From NCBI GenBank assembly GCA_964516135.1, contig CAZEWN010000020.1, positions 3,297 through 67,296 on the forward strand: a stretch of DNA of 64,000 nucleotides. The letters run 5' to 3'. This stretch comes from 34-65-8 sp964516135 (GTDB lineage Bacteria > Pseudomonadota > Alphaproteobacteria > Sphingomonadales > Sphingomonadaceae). The notes beneath the pieces were generated by a model, which made no database searches, was not told the origin of the DNA, and saw only the letters and a list, made by a program, of their open reading frames with translations. Both the position numbers and the translations under genes were made by a program. Positions within the stretch are counted from its first letter, which is position 1, and every line of letters begins with the position of its first letter. This document shows positions 15,494 through 25,232 of this stretch, piece by piece.

Positions 15494-17793
15494 CTATCCC
15501 CTTCAATGTAGCAGGCAAGATGCGGTTCGGCTCGCTCGGGCTGCGCATCGCGACCCACTATGCGGGCCTGTTCGCCGCCGTATTGGCAGTGATCTTGATG
15601 CTCGCCGGTGGCGGCCTCGCCCGTTTCGGCGAAGCGAGCGCGACCCGCGACCTCGAGGCAAACGCGCGCGTGTTCGCCGAACTGCTCGACTTGCGCGCGC
15701 GGGAGATGCGCGGGGCGGCCGACGTGCTCGCCCGCGATTTCGGCTTCCGCGAGGCGGTGGCGACCGAAGATGGCGCCACGATCGACAGTGCCCTGACCAG
15801 CCTCAAGGCCCGTTCCCGCGCCGACGCGGCGTTCGTGGTCGGCCTAGATGGTGCTCTTCTTGCCTCGGGCGATACGCGGATCATCTCACCCGAGGCGCTG
15901 TGGGCTCCGCTCGACGAAGGGCGCGAGCGCGGAATGATCCAAGTGGGCGGCAAGCTGGCGTTGGCCGCTGCGGCCCCTATCGAGACGCCTGACCTCGTGG
16001 GCTGGCTCGTGCTGGCCCAACCGCTCGACAAATTTGAGCTCAACCGGCTGGTGCAACTGGCCGCGATCGACGTGGAAGCGCGCGTTTCCACCAACCGGCG
16101 GATGCCCACTTGGCTCAGGCAATCCGCCGAAGGGCGGGTGTTTGAACGCGAGGAAGACGAGCGCTACCTCTATCACGTTTCTTCCGTTCCGGCGCTTGAG
16201 GACGGGCTCGAGCCGCGACTGGTGCTGCGTCACTCGCTCAGCGCATCGATGGCGGAATATGCCTCGCTGCAATATCTGCTCGCAGGCCTTGCGATCAGCG
16301 CGATCGCATTAGTAATCGCGCTGAGTTGGCGGGTAGCGGGAACGGTCACCAAGCCGTTGCAGAAACTCGATCAGGCAACGCGCATGATCAGCGAAGGCCG
16401 TGATGTGGAGCTCAAGATAGAGACCGACGACGAGATCGGCCGGCTTGCCGCGAGCTTCAATTCGATGGTCGACGCGATCAAAGAACGCGAGCGCAAGATC
16501 ATCCACGTCGGCCTGCACGACGGGTTGACCGCGCTTCCCAACCGCAAGTTGTTCGTCGAACAGCTCGACCGTGCCCTGGCGCAGCTGCGCGGAGACGATC
16601 GCCTGATGGTTGTCTATGTCGATCTCGACGATTTCAAGCTGGTCAACGATACGCTCGGCCACACGGCGGGCGACGCGCTGTTACGCGACGTGGCGCGGCA
16701 TTTGCGCGCGGAACTGCCCGATGCGCTCGTTGCGCGCCTCGGCGGCGACGAATTCGCGATGATGATCGAATCGATCGGTGCGGACCAGAGCGTCGCTGCC
16801 ATCGCCGAACGAGTGCGGGAATGCTTCGACCGCACTGTCATGCTCGACGGGCAGCAGGCGGTCTGCACCGCGAGCCTGGGCATCGCCATCGCGCCTTCGG
16901 ACGGAACCGACGGCATGGAACTGATGAAGCATGCCGACCTGGCGCTCTATCGCGCCAAGGACGATGGGAAGGCGACCTATCACTTCTTCGAGCCCGCGCT
17001 CGACGAGCAGGCGCGCCAGCGCCGACAGATGGAACTCGACTTACGCCGCGCCATACGCGAGGGGGGCTTCGAACTTCATTTCCAGCCGCTCTACAACATC
17101 GCCGAGAATACCTTGCAGGGCTTCGAGGCGCTGATCCGCTGGCCGCATCCCGAGCTTGGGCTGATCAGCCCAAGCGACTTCATTCCGTTGGCCGAAGAAA
17201 CCGGCCTGATCGTGCCGATCGGTGAATGGGTGATCCGCGAGGCGTGCCGCCAGGCATCGGTCTGGCCTGAAGACATGTCGGTCGCGGTCAACGTCTCGCC
17301 GAAGCAATTCGGTACGCCGGGACTCCCGCAAGCAATAATGCAGGCTCTTCTGACGAGCGGCCTGGCGCCTGGCCGACTGGAACTGGAGATCACCGAAAGC
17401 ATCTTTATTGCAAATGTCGAAAAGACGCTGGCGACGCTGCACGGGCTGCGCGACCTAGGCGTCCGCATAGCGCTCGACGATTTCGGGACCGGGTATTCCT
17501 CGCTCAGCTACCTGCGCTCGTTCCCGTTCGACAAAGTCAAGATCGATCGCAGCTTCGTCGAGGATTTGGCCAATGACGGCAATGCGCACGCGGTGATCCG
17601 CGCGATCACGACACTGGCGGATGCATTGGGCATGGAAACGTTGGCGGAGGGTGTCGAGGCGCCCGAGCAACTCGACATTCTACGGCGCGAAGGGTGCGGG
17701 TTCATCCAGGGCTTTCTTTTCAGCGAACCCCTAGCCGCCCAAGACGTCGCGCGATTGCTGAAGCTCGACATTCTTGAGTATGGCACTGCCTGA
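15490..17793 (+). CDS. Membrane GGDEF-EAL sensor protein (c-di-GMP turnover)
   Basis: 767 residues. One membrane helix near residue 30 and a second near 265 flank a periplasmic sensor domain. HAMP follows (VTKPLQKLDQATRMI), then a GGDEF domain with intact LGGDEF and LGHTAGD, then an EAL domain with EALIRW, ITES and DDFGTGYSS. Both active sites look complete, so it may make and break c-di-GMP. The ATG overlaps the cupredoxin stop. The longer frame upstream is an overlap artefact. Confidence 0.92.
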   Translation: MTIPFNVAGKMRFGSLGLRIATHYAGLFAAVLAVILMLAGGGLARFGEASATRDLEANARVFAELLDLRAREMRGAADVLARDFGFREAVATEDGATIDSALTSLKARSRADAAFVVGLDGALLASGDTRIISPEALWAPLDEGRERGMIQVGGKLALAAAAPIETPDLVGWLVLAQPLDKFELNRLVQLAAIDVEARVSTNRRMPTWLRQSAEGRVFEREEDERYLYHVSSVPALEDGLEPRLVLRHSLSASMAEYASLQYLLAGLAISAIALVIALSWRVAGTVTKPLQKLDQATRMISEGRDVELKIETDDEIGRLAASFNSMVDAIKERERKIIHVGLHDGLTALPNRKLFVEQLDRALAQLRGDDRLMVVYVDLDDFKLVNDTLGHTAGDALLRDVARHLRAELPDALVARLGGDEFAMMIESIGADQSVAAIAERVRECFDRTVMLDGQQAVCTASLGIAIAPSDGTDGMELMKHADLALYRAKDDGKATYHFFEPALDEQARQRRQMELDLRRAIREGGFELHFQPLYNIAENTLQGFEALIRWPHPELGLISPSDFIPLAEETGLIVPIGEWVIREACRQASVWPEDMSVAVNVSPKQFGTPGLPQAIMQALLTSGLAPGRLELEITESIFIANVEKTLATLHGLRDLGVRIALDDFGTGYSSLSYLRSFPFDKVKIDRSFVEDLANDGNAHAVIRAITTLADALGMETLAEGVEAPEQLDILRREGCGFIQGFLFSEPLAAQDVARLLKLDILEYGTA

Positions 17794-17980
17794 ATCCAAG
17801 ACTAAGGGGATCAGACGAGCCGTCTGCAAGCAGCTCGCACAGCGCGGCAGAAACTGGGCCGATACCGGACTGTCCGCTATCAGCTTAGAATTCTGGCGAA
17901 ACGGACTTTCAGCTGCCGCGCCCGATGCGGACGTTTCGCGAGCCTGTTTCCATCGCTCAACTGCCTGAGACGCGCCTTTG

Positions 17981-18799
17981 TCAGGCCGTTACTTCGCTGC
18001 TCGCCTGCGCCGCAGTTGGTTGCCTGCGCCCCGTCACCTCACGGAACTTCGCGTGATATTTCGGGTGCTCGGTGCCCATCCACTTGTCCCACCAAGTGAA
18101 ATAAAGGCCGTAATTGGTGTTGAAGCCGCCGTTGTGATGGAGGTCGTGGTGCACCGTTGTGTTGATCCAGCGGGTCAGCGGCGAATCCAGCCACCAGCGG
18201 GGAAAGAACTCGAACCCGGCATGCCCCATCGCGTTGCGGATGATCTGGAAATTGAGCCAGGTGAGCATCACCCAGCCCGGCGTGGGCACGAAGAACTGCC
18301 AGAGCGGCACGAAAGCGAACGCCACCGCCGCCTCGGGGATCGCGAAGCTATAGGCGGCCCATGGCGTGGGCGTGATCGAGCGATGATGCGCGCGGTGGAA
18401 CCAGCGGAACAGGCGCGGGTGATGCATCATCCGGTGCGTCCAGTAGAAATAGGCGTCATGCGCGATGATGATCCCTGCGAGGATCACAAGGTCGATGCCA
18501 AGCCCGAAGCCCTCCCCGAACACGCTGTAGAACAGCCCGACTTCGCGGCCCCAGATCAGGAAACAGATCCCGACCACATAGACCAGCACCGATTGCACCG
18601 ACTGCGCGAACTCGCGGCGCATGTCGGCGGCGGTGGCCGTGCGCGCCTGGATCTTGCGCGCCTTCAGCGCCGTGCGCCGCAGCAGCCACACGAGCGCGAA
18701 GGTCACCGAGGCGGCGATCAGATAGCGCGTGAAATCGAAGACAAAGATGTTTTGCCCTCTGGCGAGCAGGATATCGAGGGGCGGAATTCCGGTCGGCAT
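17981..18799 (-). CDS. Fatty acid hydroxylase / sterol desaturase family protein
   Basis: Membrane di-iron oxygenase of 272 residues. Histidine clusters are HDAYFYWTHRMMHH, FHRAHH and HHDLHH, spread among about four membrane helices as in the sterol desaturase superfamily. Substrate is probably a membrane lipid or carotenoid-like molecule but cannot be told. GGAGG precedes the ATG. It is transcribed in the same direction as the AraC regulator upstream, 77 bases away. Confidence 0.88.
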   Translation of the reverse strand: MPTGIPPLDILLARGQNIFVFDFTRYLIAASVTFALVWLLRRTALKARKIQARTATAADMRREFAQSVQSVLVYVVGICFLIWGREVGLFYSVFGEGFGLGIDLVILAGIIIAHDAYFYWTHRMMHHPRLFRWFHRAHHRSITPTPWAAYSFAIPEAAVAFAFVPLWQFFVPTPGWVMLTWLNFQIIRNAMGHAGFEFFPRWWLDSPLTRWINTTVHHDLHHNGGFNTNYGLYFTWWDKWMGTEHPKYHAKFREVTGRRQPTAAQASSEVTA

Positions 18800-18876
18800 C
18801 GTATGATCCTCCAGGCAGAGTGTCGGGGCCCTCTGCCGGTGCCTGCCCTTACGTGCGCTCTTGCGTTCGATTCCGG

Positions 18877-19932
18877 CTAGCCGATTTCGGAAACGGCCAG
18901 CATTCGGGCGCGAAATTCACTCGGTGTCATGCCCTCTGCCTCGCGGAAGGCGCGGTTGAAGGGGCCGAGCGAGCCGAAGCCTGCATCCAAGGCGATGGTG
19001 ATGATCGGCACCTCCCTCTGCGCCGGATCGGCCAGCGCAGCCTTGACCTCGGCAAGGCGGTAGCCGTTGAGGAAGGCGGAAAAATTGCGATGGCCCAGCT
19101 GTCCGTTGATCGTGCGGCGCAGGCGATATTCCTGCTCGCCCAGCTGGGCGGCGAGCTTGGCAATGGTCAGACCTTCATCCCGCCACGCCTTGCGCGCGTC
19201 CATGTGGCTGCACAGCTTTTCAGCGAGCGGGCCATCAATCGCCGGCTTCGTTGAGCCTATGCGCGCAGCAACCGCAGGACCGAACAGGTCAGCCTGCCGC
19301 ATCCCGAACATGGCGGCACCGAAAACGAGTGAGATCGCAACAATGCTACCGTTGACGATGCTGAGCAGCCAACCGGGCATCCCCAGATTATGTACCGCGA
19401 TCTGCGTGAACGCGATGACGACGACATAGAATGCCACCGCCGCGACCAGCAGGGGCCGCACGCGGCGCCTGCTCTCGATCAAGTCGCCCTCACGGCCGCG
19501 CCAAGCCTCCCACAGGGCGGCTGCTGCGAACAAAAGCATGCCGACCCGGAACAGCGTGCCCGCGATCTGATTGACGATGCCGCCATCAGCAAAACTGAGG
19601 AACATCACAAGGCTGTTGAGCGCGGCCAATCCCACTAACGCCATATCGCGGACCCGGATATGTGTTTCATCATTGAACCAGGCTTTGGCGAAGAGCCAGA
19701 AGATCCCCGCTGTGGAGCTGCCGCACAATGAAAGCGCAAGTCCCCCGATCGTGGTGATCGGAACCGTCTTTGCGGTCTGAAGCAGGTAGCAGATGATCGC
19801 TAGCGCCATGACGATCGCAAGCCTCGCGGCAAGCTGATCACGGTGATCGCGGATCAGGATCCAGCCCCACAAGGCAAGCAAGGCGATCGAGCCGCCACGC
19901 GCCATCAAATCGAGCTGTTCCAAGCCAGTCAT
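18877..19932 (-). CDS. Membrane-anchored AraC-family regulator
   Basis: 351 residues. The first two thirds hold about seven hydrophobic helices and the last 100 residues an AraC-type double helix-turn-helix (FSAFLNGYRLAEVKAAL, ITIALDAGFGSLGPFNRAFREAEG, TPSEFR). This layout is common in Sphingomonadales and related bacteria and suggests sensing of a membrane signal. MTGLEQLD at 19932 is chosen as start; the frame is open 36 bases further. The downstream hydroxylase is the likely target. Confidence 0.85.
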   Translation of the reverse strand: MTGLEQLDLMARGGSIALLALWGWILIRDHRDQLAARLAIVMALAIICYLLQTAKTVPITTIGGLALSLCGSSTAGIFWLFAKAWFNDETHIRVRDMALVGLAALNSLVMFLSFADGGIVNQIAGTLFRVGMLLFAAAALWEAWRGREGDLIESRRRVRPLLVAAVAFYVVVIAFTQIAVHNLGMPGWLLSIVNGSIVAISLVFGAAMFGMRQADLFGPAVAARIGSTKPAIDGPLAEKLCSHMDARKAWRDEGLTIAKLAAQLGEQEYRLRRTINGQLGHRNFSAFLNGYRLAEVKAALADPAQREVPIITIALDAGFGSLGPFNRAFREAEGMTPSEFRARMLAVSEIG

Positions 19933-20130
19933 CGGCGCGTGGCTGCCAGCGCGCGGGCGGAGCGACAAGCCGATTTCGGAATCGCCCAGCTTGTCCGGTT
20001 TCCATCAGCATAGCGTGATCCGCAAACAACCAGTTCGATTTCGAAACCGGGCAGCATCGATCGCGCGGAGCAGCGATTGGCAATGGGTGGTCGCTCGAAT
20101 TGGTGGGCGGCCTTCCCGGAGTAACCCATA

Positions 20131-20442
20131 ATGAAGCGTATCCCCGCCCTCATTGCCGCTGCCGCTGTGGCGATGCCTTCAGTCGCAGCAGGCGCGCCTC
20201 CTTACCGAAGCGTCGCGGTAGAGACAGGTGATCTCGATCTGCAATCCGAAAATGGGCGGCGCATTCTGGCACTGCGCATCCAGCGCGCAGCACGGAGCCT
20301 ATGCCAAACACAGGCAGTGGACAGGCTGCCCCGCAATGTGCGCAGCGCGCGTAGATGCACAAGGGAGGCACAAGCAGGCGTCGCTGGTGTTGTGAAGACC
20401 TTGACCGCGGCAAGGAACCCATATCCGGAGAAGGGCGGTTGA
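20131..20442 (+). CDS. UrcA-family small secreted protein
   Basis: 103 residues with a signal peptide (MKRIPALIAAAAVAMPSVAAG). The pattern V-E-T-GDLDL-S-GRRILALRI-AAR-LC, with a second cysteine later, is that of UrcA proteins, which are abundant in sphingomonads and have no settled function. CGGAG precedes the start. It stands alone between divergent or convergent genes. Confidence 0.75.
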   Translation: MKRIPALIAAAAVAMPSVAAGAPPYRSVAVETGDLDLQSENGRRILALRIQRAARSLCQTQAVDRLPRNVRSARRCTREAQAGVAGVVKTLTAARNPYPEKGG

Positions 20443-20672
20443 GGCGCCGCCGCCGGTCGAACTGGTTACGCAGGTTGTCATTGCACTGCGATGAGATGAA
20501 AGAGCCGCCGTTCGCCTATCGCCCCTTCCCGCTCCTGAGCACCGGCCCGCCGCGCTGCCAAAACCCTCCATACAGCCATGGCGCGCCGGGTTCCCAACAG
20601 CCGACAGTCTGCAAACGACCCCTTCGCAGTCATGCCTGGCTACAGCGGCTTGTCCGGGCATGGTCGACCGGA

Positions 20673-21842
20673 TCAACGGCGTTCGATCGACAGCTTGCCC
20701 GCAACCGCAAAGGTCGCCGGGACGCCGGCGGCGAAGACCTCGACGATGTCGTGGTCGTGGAACACCCACAAATCGCGGGATCCGGCCTGCCGCGGATGCG
20801 CGGTCACGATCCCGTTCCGGCTCATCATCACGCGGTCGGAGCCTATCGCAATGCGCGCCTCTCCGCCCTGCCAGCGCAAATGCAGCCGCGCCGTGTCCAC
20901 TTGGTCCTGCACGACCGCGAAGCGGCGAAAACTTGCAAGTGGACCTTGCACGACAAGGTCGTCGACCAAGGCGAAGGCGCGGGGCATCGTGATGGCACCG
21001 CCGTGACCGCCGCTGAAGACCTGCCGTGACCGCGCGTCGGCCCAATTGGATGCCCATCCCACTAGCATGCGGCCGGATGCTGCGGGGATGGCGGCGTAAA
21101 AATCGGGGCCGAGATCGAGCGGCAGTCCATCGTGCGGCATGGTGACGAGGGGAGTGAAACCGGAGTGGGACAGTTGCCCGGTCCAATAACGCACACAGCT
21201 GTGCGTCGCATTATCGCGGCGATCGACCAGCGACAGGACGAGCACCTGAAGGTCGCCAAAATCGAGCAGGAGCGGCACCTCCCACAGGACCCCTTCAGGT
21301 GACCACGGACCGATCCTGCCGCTTTCGGCGAAGCGCCCGTCGCGTTCGCGGTGCAGCGTCAGAAACGACGTTCCGTCAGTGTCATTCCAGTCGGTGGGGT
21401 GGGCGACCAGCGCCTGACGGCGACCGGCGGTCCCCCACACGAACGGGTCGCGCACATTCATCCCCGACGGCAAGGCGGCGCCCGACTGCTCGCGCCAGGT
21501 GGCACCGTCATCGGTGCTGGTCGCCCCTTGCTGGAATTGGCGCGGTGCGGCCCCGACGCGGTGATCGTGATGCGTCAACCAGGCGGATAACATGGAGCCA
21601 TGTGATTGGACGCTGCCTGAATAGCGACTCACGTGTTCCGCATGCGGCATGACGGCGCCGTCGAATGTCCACGAGATCAGATCATCGCTGGACAGACGCG
21701 CCCATCCCGTCTGGCGGAATTCGGGCGGGTCGGCGGCATGCTGAACGAATAACCGCCATTTGTCGCCGCTTCGTACCAGGCCATTGGGATCGTTGAACCA
21801 GTGGCCCGGCGGCGGCCCCGCGTGAAAGCGGTACCCGGTCAA
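20673..21842 (-). CDS. GH32-like glycosidase (fructosidase family)
   Basis: About 389 residues. The GH32 landmarks are present: HWFNDPNG with the nucleophile Asp, NVRDPFVW (RDP box) and LWEVP in place of the usual WECP with the acid/base Glu. These enzymes cleave beta-fructosides such as sucrose, inulin or levan. No signal peptide is seen, so it probably works inside the cell. A TTG overlapping the SDR stop (TTGA) fits the coupling pattern of this operon; GTG 21854 is an alternative. It is the last gene of the operon starting at 26,209. Confidence 0.8.
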   Translation of the reverse strand: MTGYRFHAGPPPGHWFNDPNGLVRSGDKWRLFVQHAADPPEFRQTGWARLSSDDLISWTFDGAVMPHAEHVSRYSGSVQSHGSMLSAWLTHHDHRVGAAPRQFQQGATSTDDGATWREQSGAALPSGMNVRDPFVWGTAGRRQALVAHPTDWNDTDGTSFLTLHRERDGRFAESGRIGPWSPEGVLWEVPLLLDFGDLQVLVLSLVDRRDNATHSCVRYWTGQLSHSGFTPLVTMPHDGLPLDLGPDFYAAIPAASGRMLVGWASNWADARSRQVFSGGHGGAITMPRAFALVDDLVVQGPLASFRRFAVVQDQVDTARLHLRWQGGEARIAIGSDRVMMSRNGIVTAHPRQAGSRDLWVFHDHDIVEVFAAGVPATFAVAGKLSIERR

Positions 21843-22606
21843 TCGGCGGTCCACCCGCCATCGACTACCAGGCTGGTGCCGGTCATGAGCGCCGAGGCAT
21901 CTGACGCAAGGAACACGACGGCGCCCATAAGATCTTCCACGCATCCGATCCGGCCAAGCTTGATCTTGGCAAGAACGCTCTCCCGGAATCCCGCATCTTC
22001 GAAGAAGGGCCGGGTCATGGGGGTTTCGATGAACGTGGGCGCGATTGTGTTCGAACGGATCCCTTGGGCCGCCAGATCGAGCGCGAAAGCCTTGTTCATC
22101 CCCTCCAACGCCCATTTGGATGCGCAATAGAGCGAACGGTTGGGTCCGCCCACATGGCCCATTTGCGACCCCATGTGGATCAGGCTGCCGCCCTTGCCCT
22201 CTGCCAGCAACGCCCGTGCCGCGCCCTGGGCAACAAAAAAGGCGCTACGTACGTTCAAACCCATCACGGCGTCATAGTCGTCGGGTGTCACGTCCTGCAT
22301 CGGCATCGGGCGATTTGTGCCCGCGTTGTTTACCAGGATATCAAACGCCGCGTGGCTGGCGAAGAACCGCCCTACCGCCGCAATATCGGCGACGTCGAGA
22401 ATTTGTGCTTGGGCGCAATGGCCGCTGTCGCGAAGGGCGGCAGCGGCCGTTTCGATCTCATCCGCGCCGCGCGCCACCATGGTCACCTCGGCACCCGCTT
22501 GCGCCAGGGCGGCGGCGGCCGCGAGGCCGATCCCCCGCCCCGCTCCGGTCACCAGGGCGCGCTTCCGATCGAGCCGGAAACTGGGCGTGCACGGGATCGT
22601 GGTCAC
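21839..22606 (-). CDS. Short-chain dehydrogenase/reductase
   Basis: 255-residue SDR. The NAD(P) motif TGAGRGIG is near residue 18, then NNAGTN, and the catalytic YCASKWALE. The ending VVDGGWTAD is typical. A GTG start overlaps the HisD-like stop by four bases (GTGA). The classical SDR fold suggests oxidation or reduction of a sugar, polyol or hydroxy acid. The substrate is unknown. Confidence 0.88.
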   Translation of the reverse strand: MTTIPCTPSFRLDRKRALVTGAGRGIGLAAAAALAQAGAEVTMVARGADEIETAAAALRDSGHCAQAQILDVADIAAVGRFFASHAAFDILVNNAGTNRPMPMQDVTPDDYDAVMGLNVRSAFFVAQGAARALLAEGKGGSLIHMGSQMGHVGGPNRSLYCASKWALEGMNKAFALDLAAQGIRSNTIAPTFIETPMTRPFFEDAGFRESVLAKIKLGRIGCVEDLMGAVVFLASDASALMTGTSLVVDGGWTAD

Positions 22607-23925
22607 AGTGTTTCCATCGGCTCCGCCGAACCTGCGTAAGGCACGTTGCGCCCGCCATACCGACGCACCCGGATGTTGGCCTGTTCGCCGTGCCCGGCGA
22701 AGCCCTCCAGCGCGCACAGGCGGCTGCAGTATTCACCGATCATCGTCGCCGCAGCGTCGCTGTTGATCCGTTGGTAGGTGCAGGTCTTGAGAAACTTGCC
22801 GACCCAAAGACCACCGGTGTAGCGCGCCGCCTTGCGGGTCGGCAGGGTGTGGTTCGTCCCGATCACCTTGTCGCCGTAGGCGACATTGGTGCGCGGCCCC
22901 AGGAACAGCGCGCCATAATTTGTCAGGTTGTCGAGGAAATAATCCGGATCGCGGGTCATCACCTGCACATGTTCATTGGCATATTCGTCCGCGATGGCCA
23001 GCATTTCGGCCTCATCTTCGCACACGATTATTTCGCCATATTTTTCCCATGCCTGGCGCGCGATCGGCGCCGTGGGCAGGATCTCGAGCAACCGTTCGAC
23101 CTCGCGCATGGTGTCCTCAGCCAGCTTGCGCGAGTTGGTGATGAGGATCGCCGGACTGTCCGGCCCGTGTTCGGCTTGTCCCAACAGATCCGTCGCACAG
23201 ATTTCACCGTCGACGGTTTCGTCGGCAATCACCATGGTTTCGGTCGGGCCAGCGAACAGGTCGATGCCGACGCGCCCGAACAGCTGCCGCTTCGCTTCGG
23301 CGACGAAAGCGTTGCCCGGCCCCACCAGCATGTCGACCGGTGCGATCGACGCTGTGCCGAGCGCCATCGCCCCGATGGCCTGTATCCCGCCCAGCGCGTA
23401 AATCTCATCCGCCCCCGCCAGAGCCTGTGCCGCGACGATCGCGGGCGCTGGCCTGCCTTCGAACGGGGGCGCGCAGGTGATCACGCGCTTGACCCCAGCC
23501 ACCTTTGCCGTGATCACGCTCATGTGCGCGCTGGCGAGCAGCGGGTACTTACCGCCTGGCACATAGCAACCCGCGCCATTCACCGGGATGTGCTTGTGGC
23601 CCAGCACGACCCCGGGAAGGGTTTCGACTTCCACTTCGAGCATTGAATCGCGCTGGATCTGGGCGAAGTTGCGGACCTGGGCCTGGGCGAATTCGATGTC
23701 TTTCAAGGCCTGCGGCGAGAGCTGGTCGACACATGCGTCGATCTCCGCCTGCGTGAGCCGGTAATCGTCGCGATCCCATCCGTCGAACCGGACGGACAGT
23801 TCACGCACCGCCGCATCACCGCGAGCCGCGATGTCGGCCAGGGTCGCTTCCACCGTGTCGCGAACCTGCCGGTCGATGTCGGCGCGAACCTCGCTCGAGG
23901 CGCCCCGCTTGAGCCAATTTGCCAT
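22603..23925 (-). CDS. HisD-family dehydrogenase, HpsN-like (not histidine biosynthesis)
   Basis: 440 residues of the histidinol dehydrogenase superfamily. PVNGAGCYVPGG, GPTETMVIAD, GQAEHGPDSPA (zinc Gln and His, catalytic His) and the YANEHVQVM segment are visible. The opening MANWLKRG resembles sulfopropanediol 3-dehydrogenase (HpsN)-type members, which oxidise a diol alcohol to an acid in two steps. ATG 23925 has GGAG nine bases upstream; MEFTR at 23940, coupled to the MFS stop, is an alternative. The catabolic neighbours argue against a role in histidine synthesis. Confidence 0.85.
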   Translation of the reverse strand: MANWLKRGASSEVRADIDRQVRDTVEATLADIAARGDAAVRELSVRFDGWDRDDYRLTQAEIDACVDQLSPQALKDIEFAQAQVRNFAQIQRDSMLEVEVETLPGVVLGHKHIPVNGAGCYVPGGKYPLLASAHMSVITAKVAGVKRVITCAPPFEGRPAPAIVAAQALAGADEIYALGGIQAIGAMALGTASIAPVDMLVGPGNAFVAEAKRQLFGRVGIDLFAGPTETMVIADETVDGEICATDLLGQAEHGPDSPAILITNSRKLAEDTMREVERLLEILPTAPIARQAWEKYGEIIVCEDEAEMLAIADEYANEHVQVMTRDPDYFLDNLTNYGALFLGPRTNVAYGDKVIGTNHTLPTRKAARYTGGLWVGKFLKTCTYQRINSDAAATMIGEYCSRLCALEGFAGHGEQANIRVRRYGGRNVPYAGSAEPMETL

Positions 23926-23939
23926 ACGAGTGAACTCCA

Positions 23940-25232
23940 TCAGTTTGGCGCGCGGCGCACCACAGTTTCGGGAATCATTCGCCAGATGACCGCGGCCGCC
24001 AGGAAGCTGACGGACGCGAGACACATGACGGGCGCGAGGCCGAAAGCTTCCGCCAACGGCGCGGTGATCAGCGGCGCGGTCATCGAGATTATCCGGCCCC
24101 AGTTGAATATTGAGGCGGCAGTCGAACGCAGGTGGGGCGGGTAAAGCTCCGACAGCCATGGCCCCCAGATGGCGCTGCACGACAGCATCACCCCGTAAAC
24201 GAACCCCGTCACCTCCAGCGCGGTTACCGGCAATGGCGCGAACAGGTACACCGGGATAAGGGCGGCCGCGATGACGAAGCCGGTCGCGGCGGCGCGGCGA
24301 CCGAGCCGATCGCTGAGCCAGCCCCAGATCAGCCCGCCAATCGCCGCCCCGATGAACTGCCAGCCCAACACGTCGCCGATGACAGTATCAGGGATGCCAC
24401 GTTCGGTGCGGAGGTAGGTGGAAGCCCAGCCGGTGAAGGCCTGGTACGCGAAGAAGTTGAGGCCCGTCATGGTCGCGAGCAGGATCGTCTGCCGCGCCAC
24501 GCCTGGCCGGAACAATTCGGCGATGGGCAATTTCGCCTCGGCCGTGGCCTGGCCGCCGACGAGTCCGTCCATCGGGACAAGACGGCGATCATCGGGAATT
24601 GCCCAGAGCGCGAATATCGCGAGCACCACAGGAATGGCGCCCGCCCAGAGCAGCATTGTCCAGTCATAGCCTGCGCGGAACGCGGCGGCGGATAGGAATC
24701 CCAGCGCTGCCACGGCGAGGTTGTAGGTTCCCATCACGACGCCGGAAATCACCCCGCGAACGTCGCGCGCGAACAACCCGGAGTAAATGCCCACCGCGAT
24801 CGGGAACATGGAACCCATGAAAAAGCCAAGGAATACCCGTTGGGCGACAAGCCCGGCGAAACTGGTCACGATCAGTCCGGCCAGAAGCCCGCTGCCATAG
24901 CCAATCATCGTGATCACCAGCGCGTTGCGGCGACCGATCTTGTCGGCGATCTGGCCCATGATCACCGCCCCGGCAATCGCGCCGACCGACTGGAGCGTGT
25001 AGAGCGAGCCCGATTGCGTCAGGTCAAGCTGGAGCGATTCCTGGATGTACGGTCGCAGGATGTCGACGGTATTCCACGACCAGGCATAGAAGAAATAGCC
25101 GACCAGCAGGAACGACAGCGCACCGATCCGGCGCGAGGCGGACATCGCATCAGCCCGTAACCAGCCCGAGGGCGTCTCAACCTCAGACACGGCGGGCGCG
25201 GTGGCCGCTTCGAGGCCTAGCCCGGCCTTCAC
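23940..25232 (-). CDS. MFS transporter
   Basis: 430 residues, twelve predicted membrane helices in two halves. The signature GQIADKIGRRNAL lies between helices 2 and 3, and its repeat WLSDRLGRRAAA in the second half. It resembles proton symporters for organic acids or sugars. A GTG start overlaps the preceding SnoaL-like stop (GTGA), and its stop touches the HisD-like gene. It probably imports the locus substrate or an intermediate across the inner membrane. Confidence 0.9.
   Translation of the reverse strand: MKAGLGLEAATAPAVSEVETPSGWLRADAMSASRRIGALSFLLVGYFFYAWSWNTVDILRPYIQESLQLDLTQSGSLYTLQSVGAIAGAVIMGQIADKIGRRNALVITMIGYGSGLLAGLIVTSFAGLVAQRVFLGFFMGSMFPIAVGIYSGLFARDVRGVISGVVMGTYNLAVAALGFLSAAAFRAGYDWTMLLWAGAIPVVLAIFALWAIPDDRRLVPMDGLVGGQATAEAKLPIAELFRPGVARQTILLATMTGLNFFAYQAFTGWASTYLRTERGIPDTVIGDVLGWQFIGAAIGGLIWGWLSDRLGRRAAATGFVIAAALIPVYLFAPLPVTALEVTGFVYGVMLSCSAIWGPWLSELYPPHLRSTAASIFNWGRIISMTAPLITAPLAEAFGLAPVMCLASVSFLAAAVIWRMIPETVVRRAPN

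Noticed and set aside
22603..23925. Assignment as biosynthetic histidinol dehydrogenase (hisD)
   Set aside because: No his genes nearby; it is embedded in a catabolic operon and the N-terminus resembles diol-oxidising family members.
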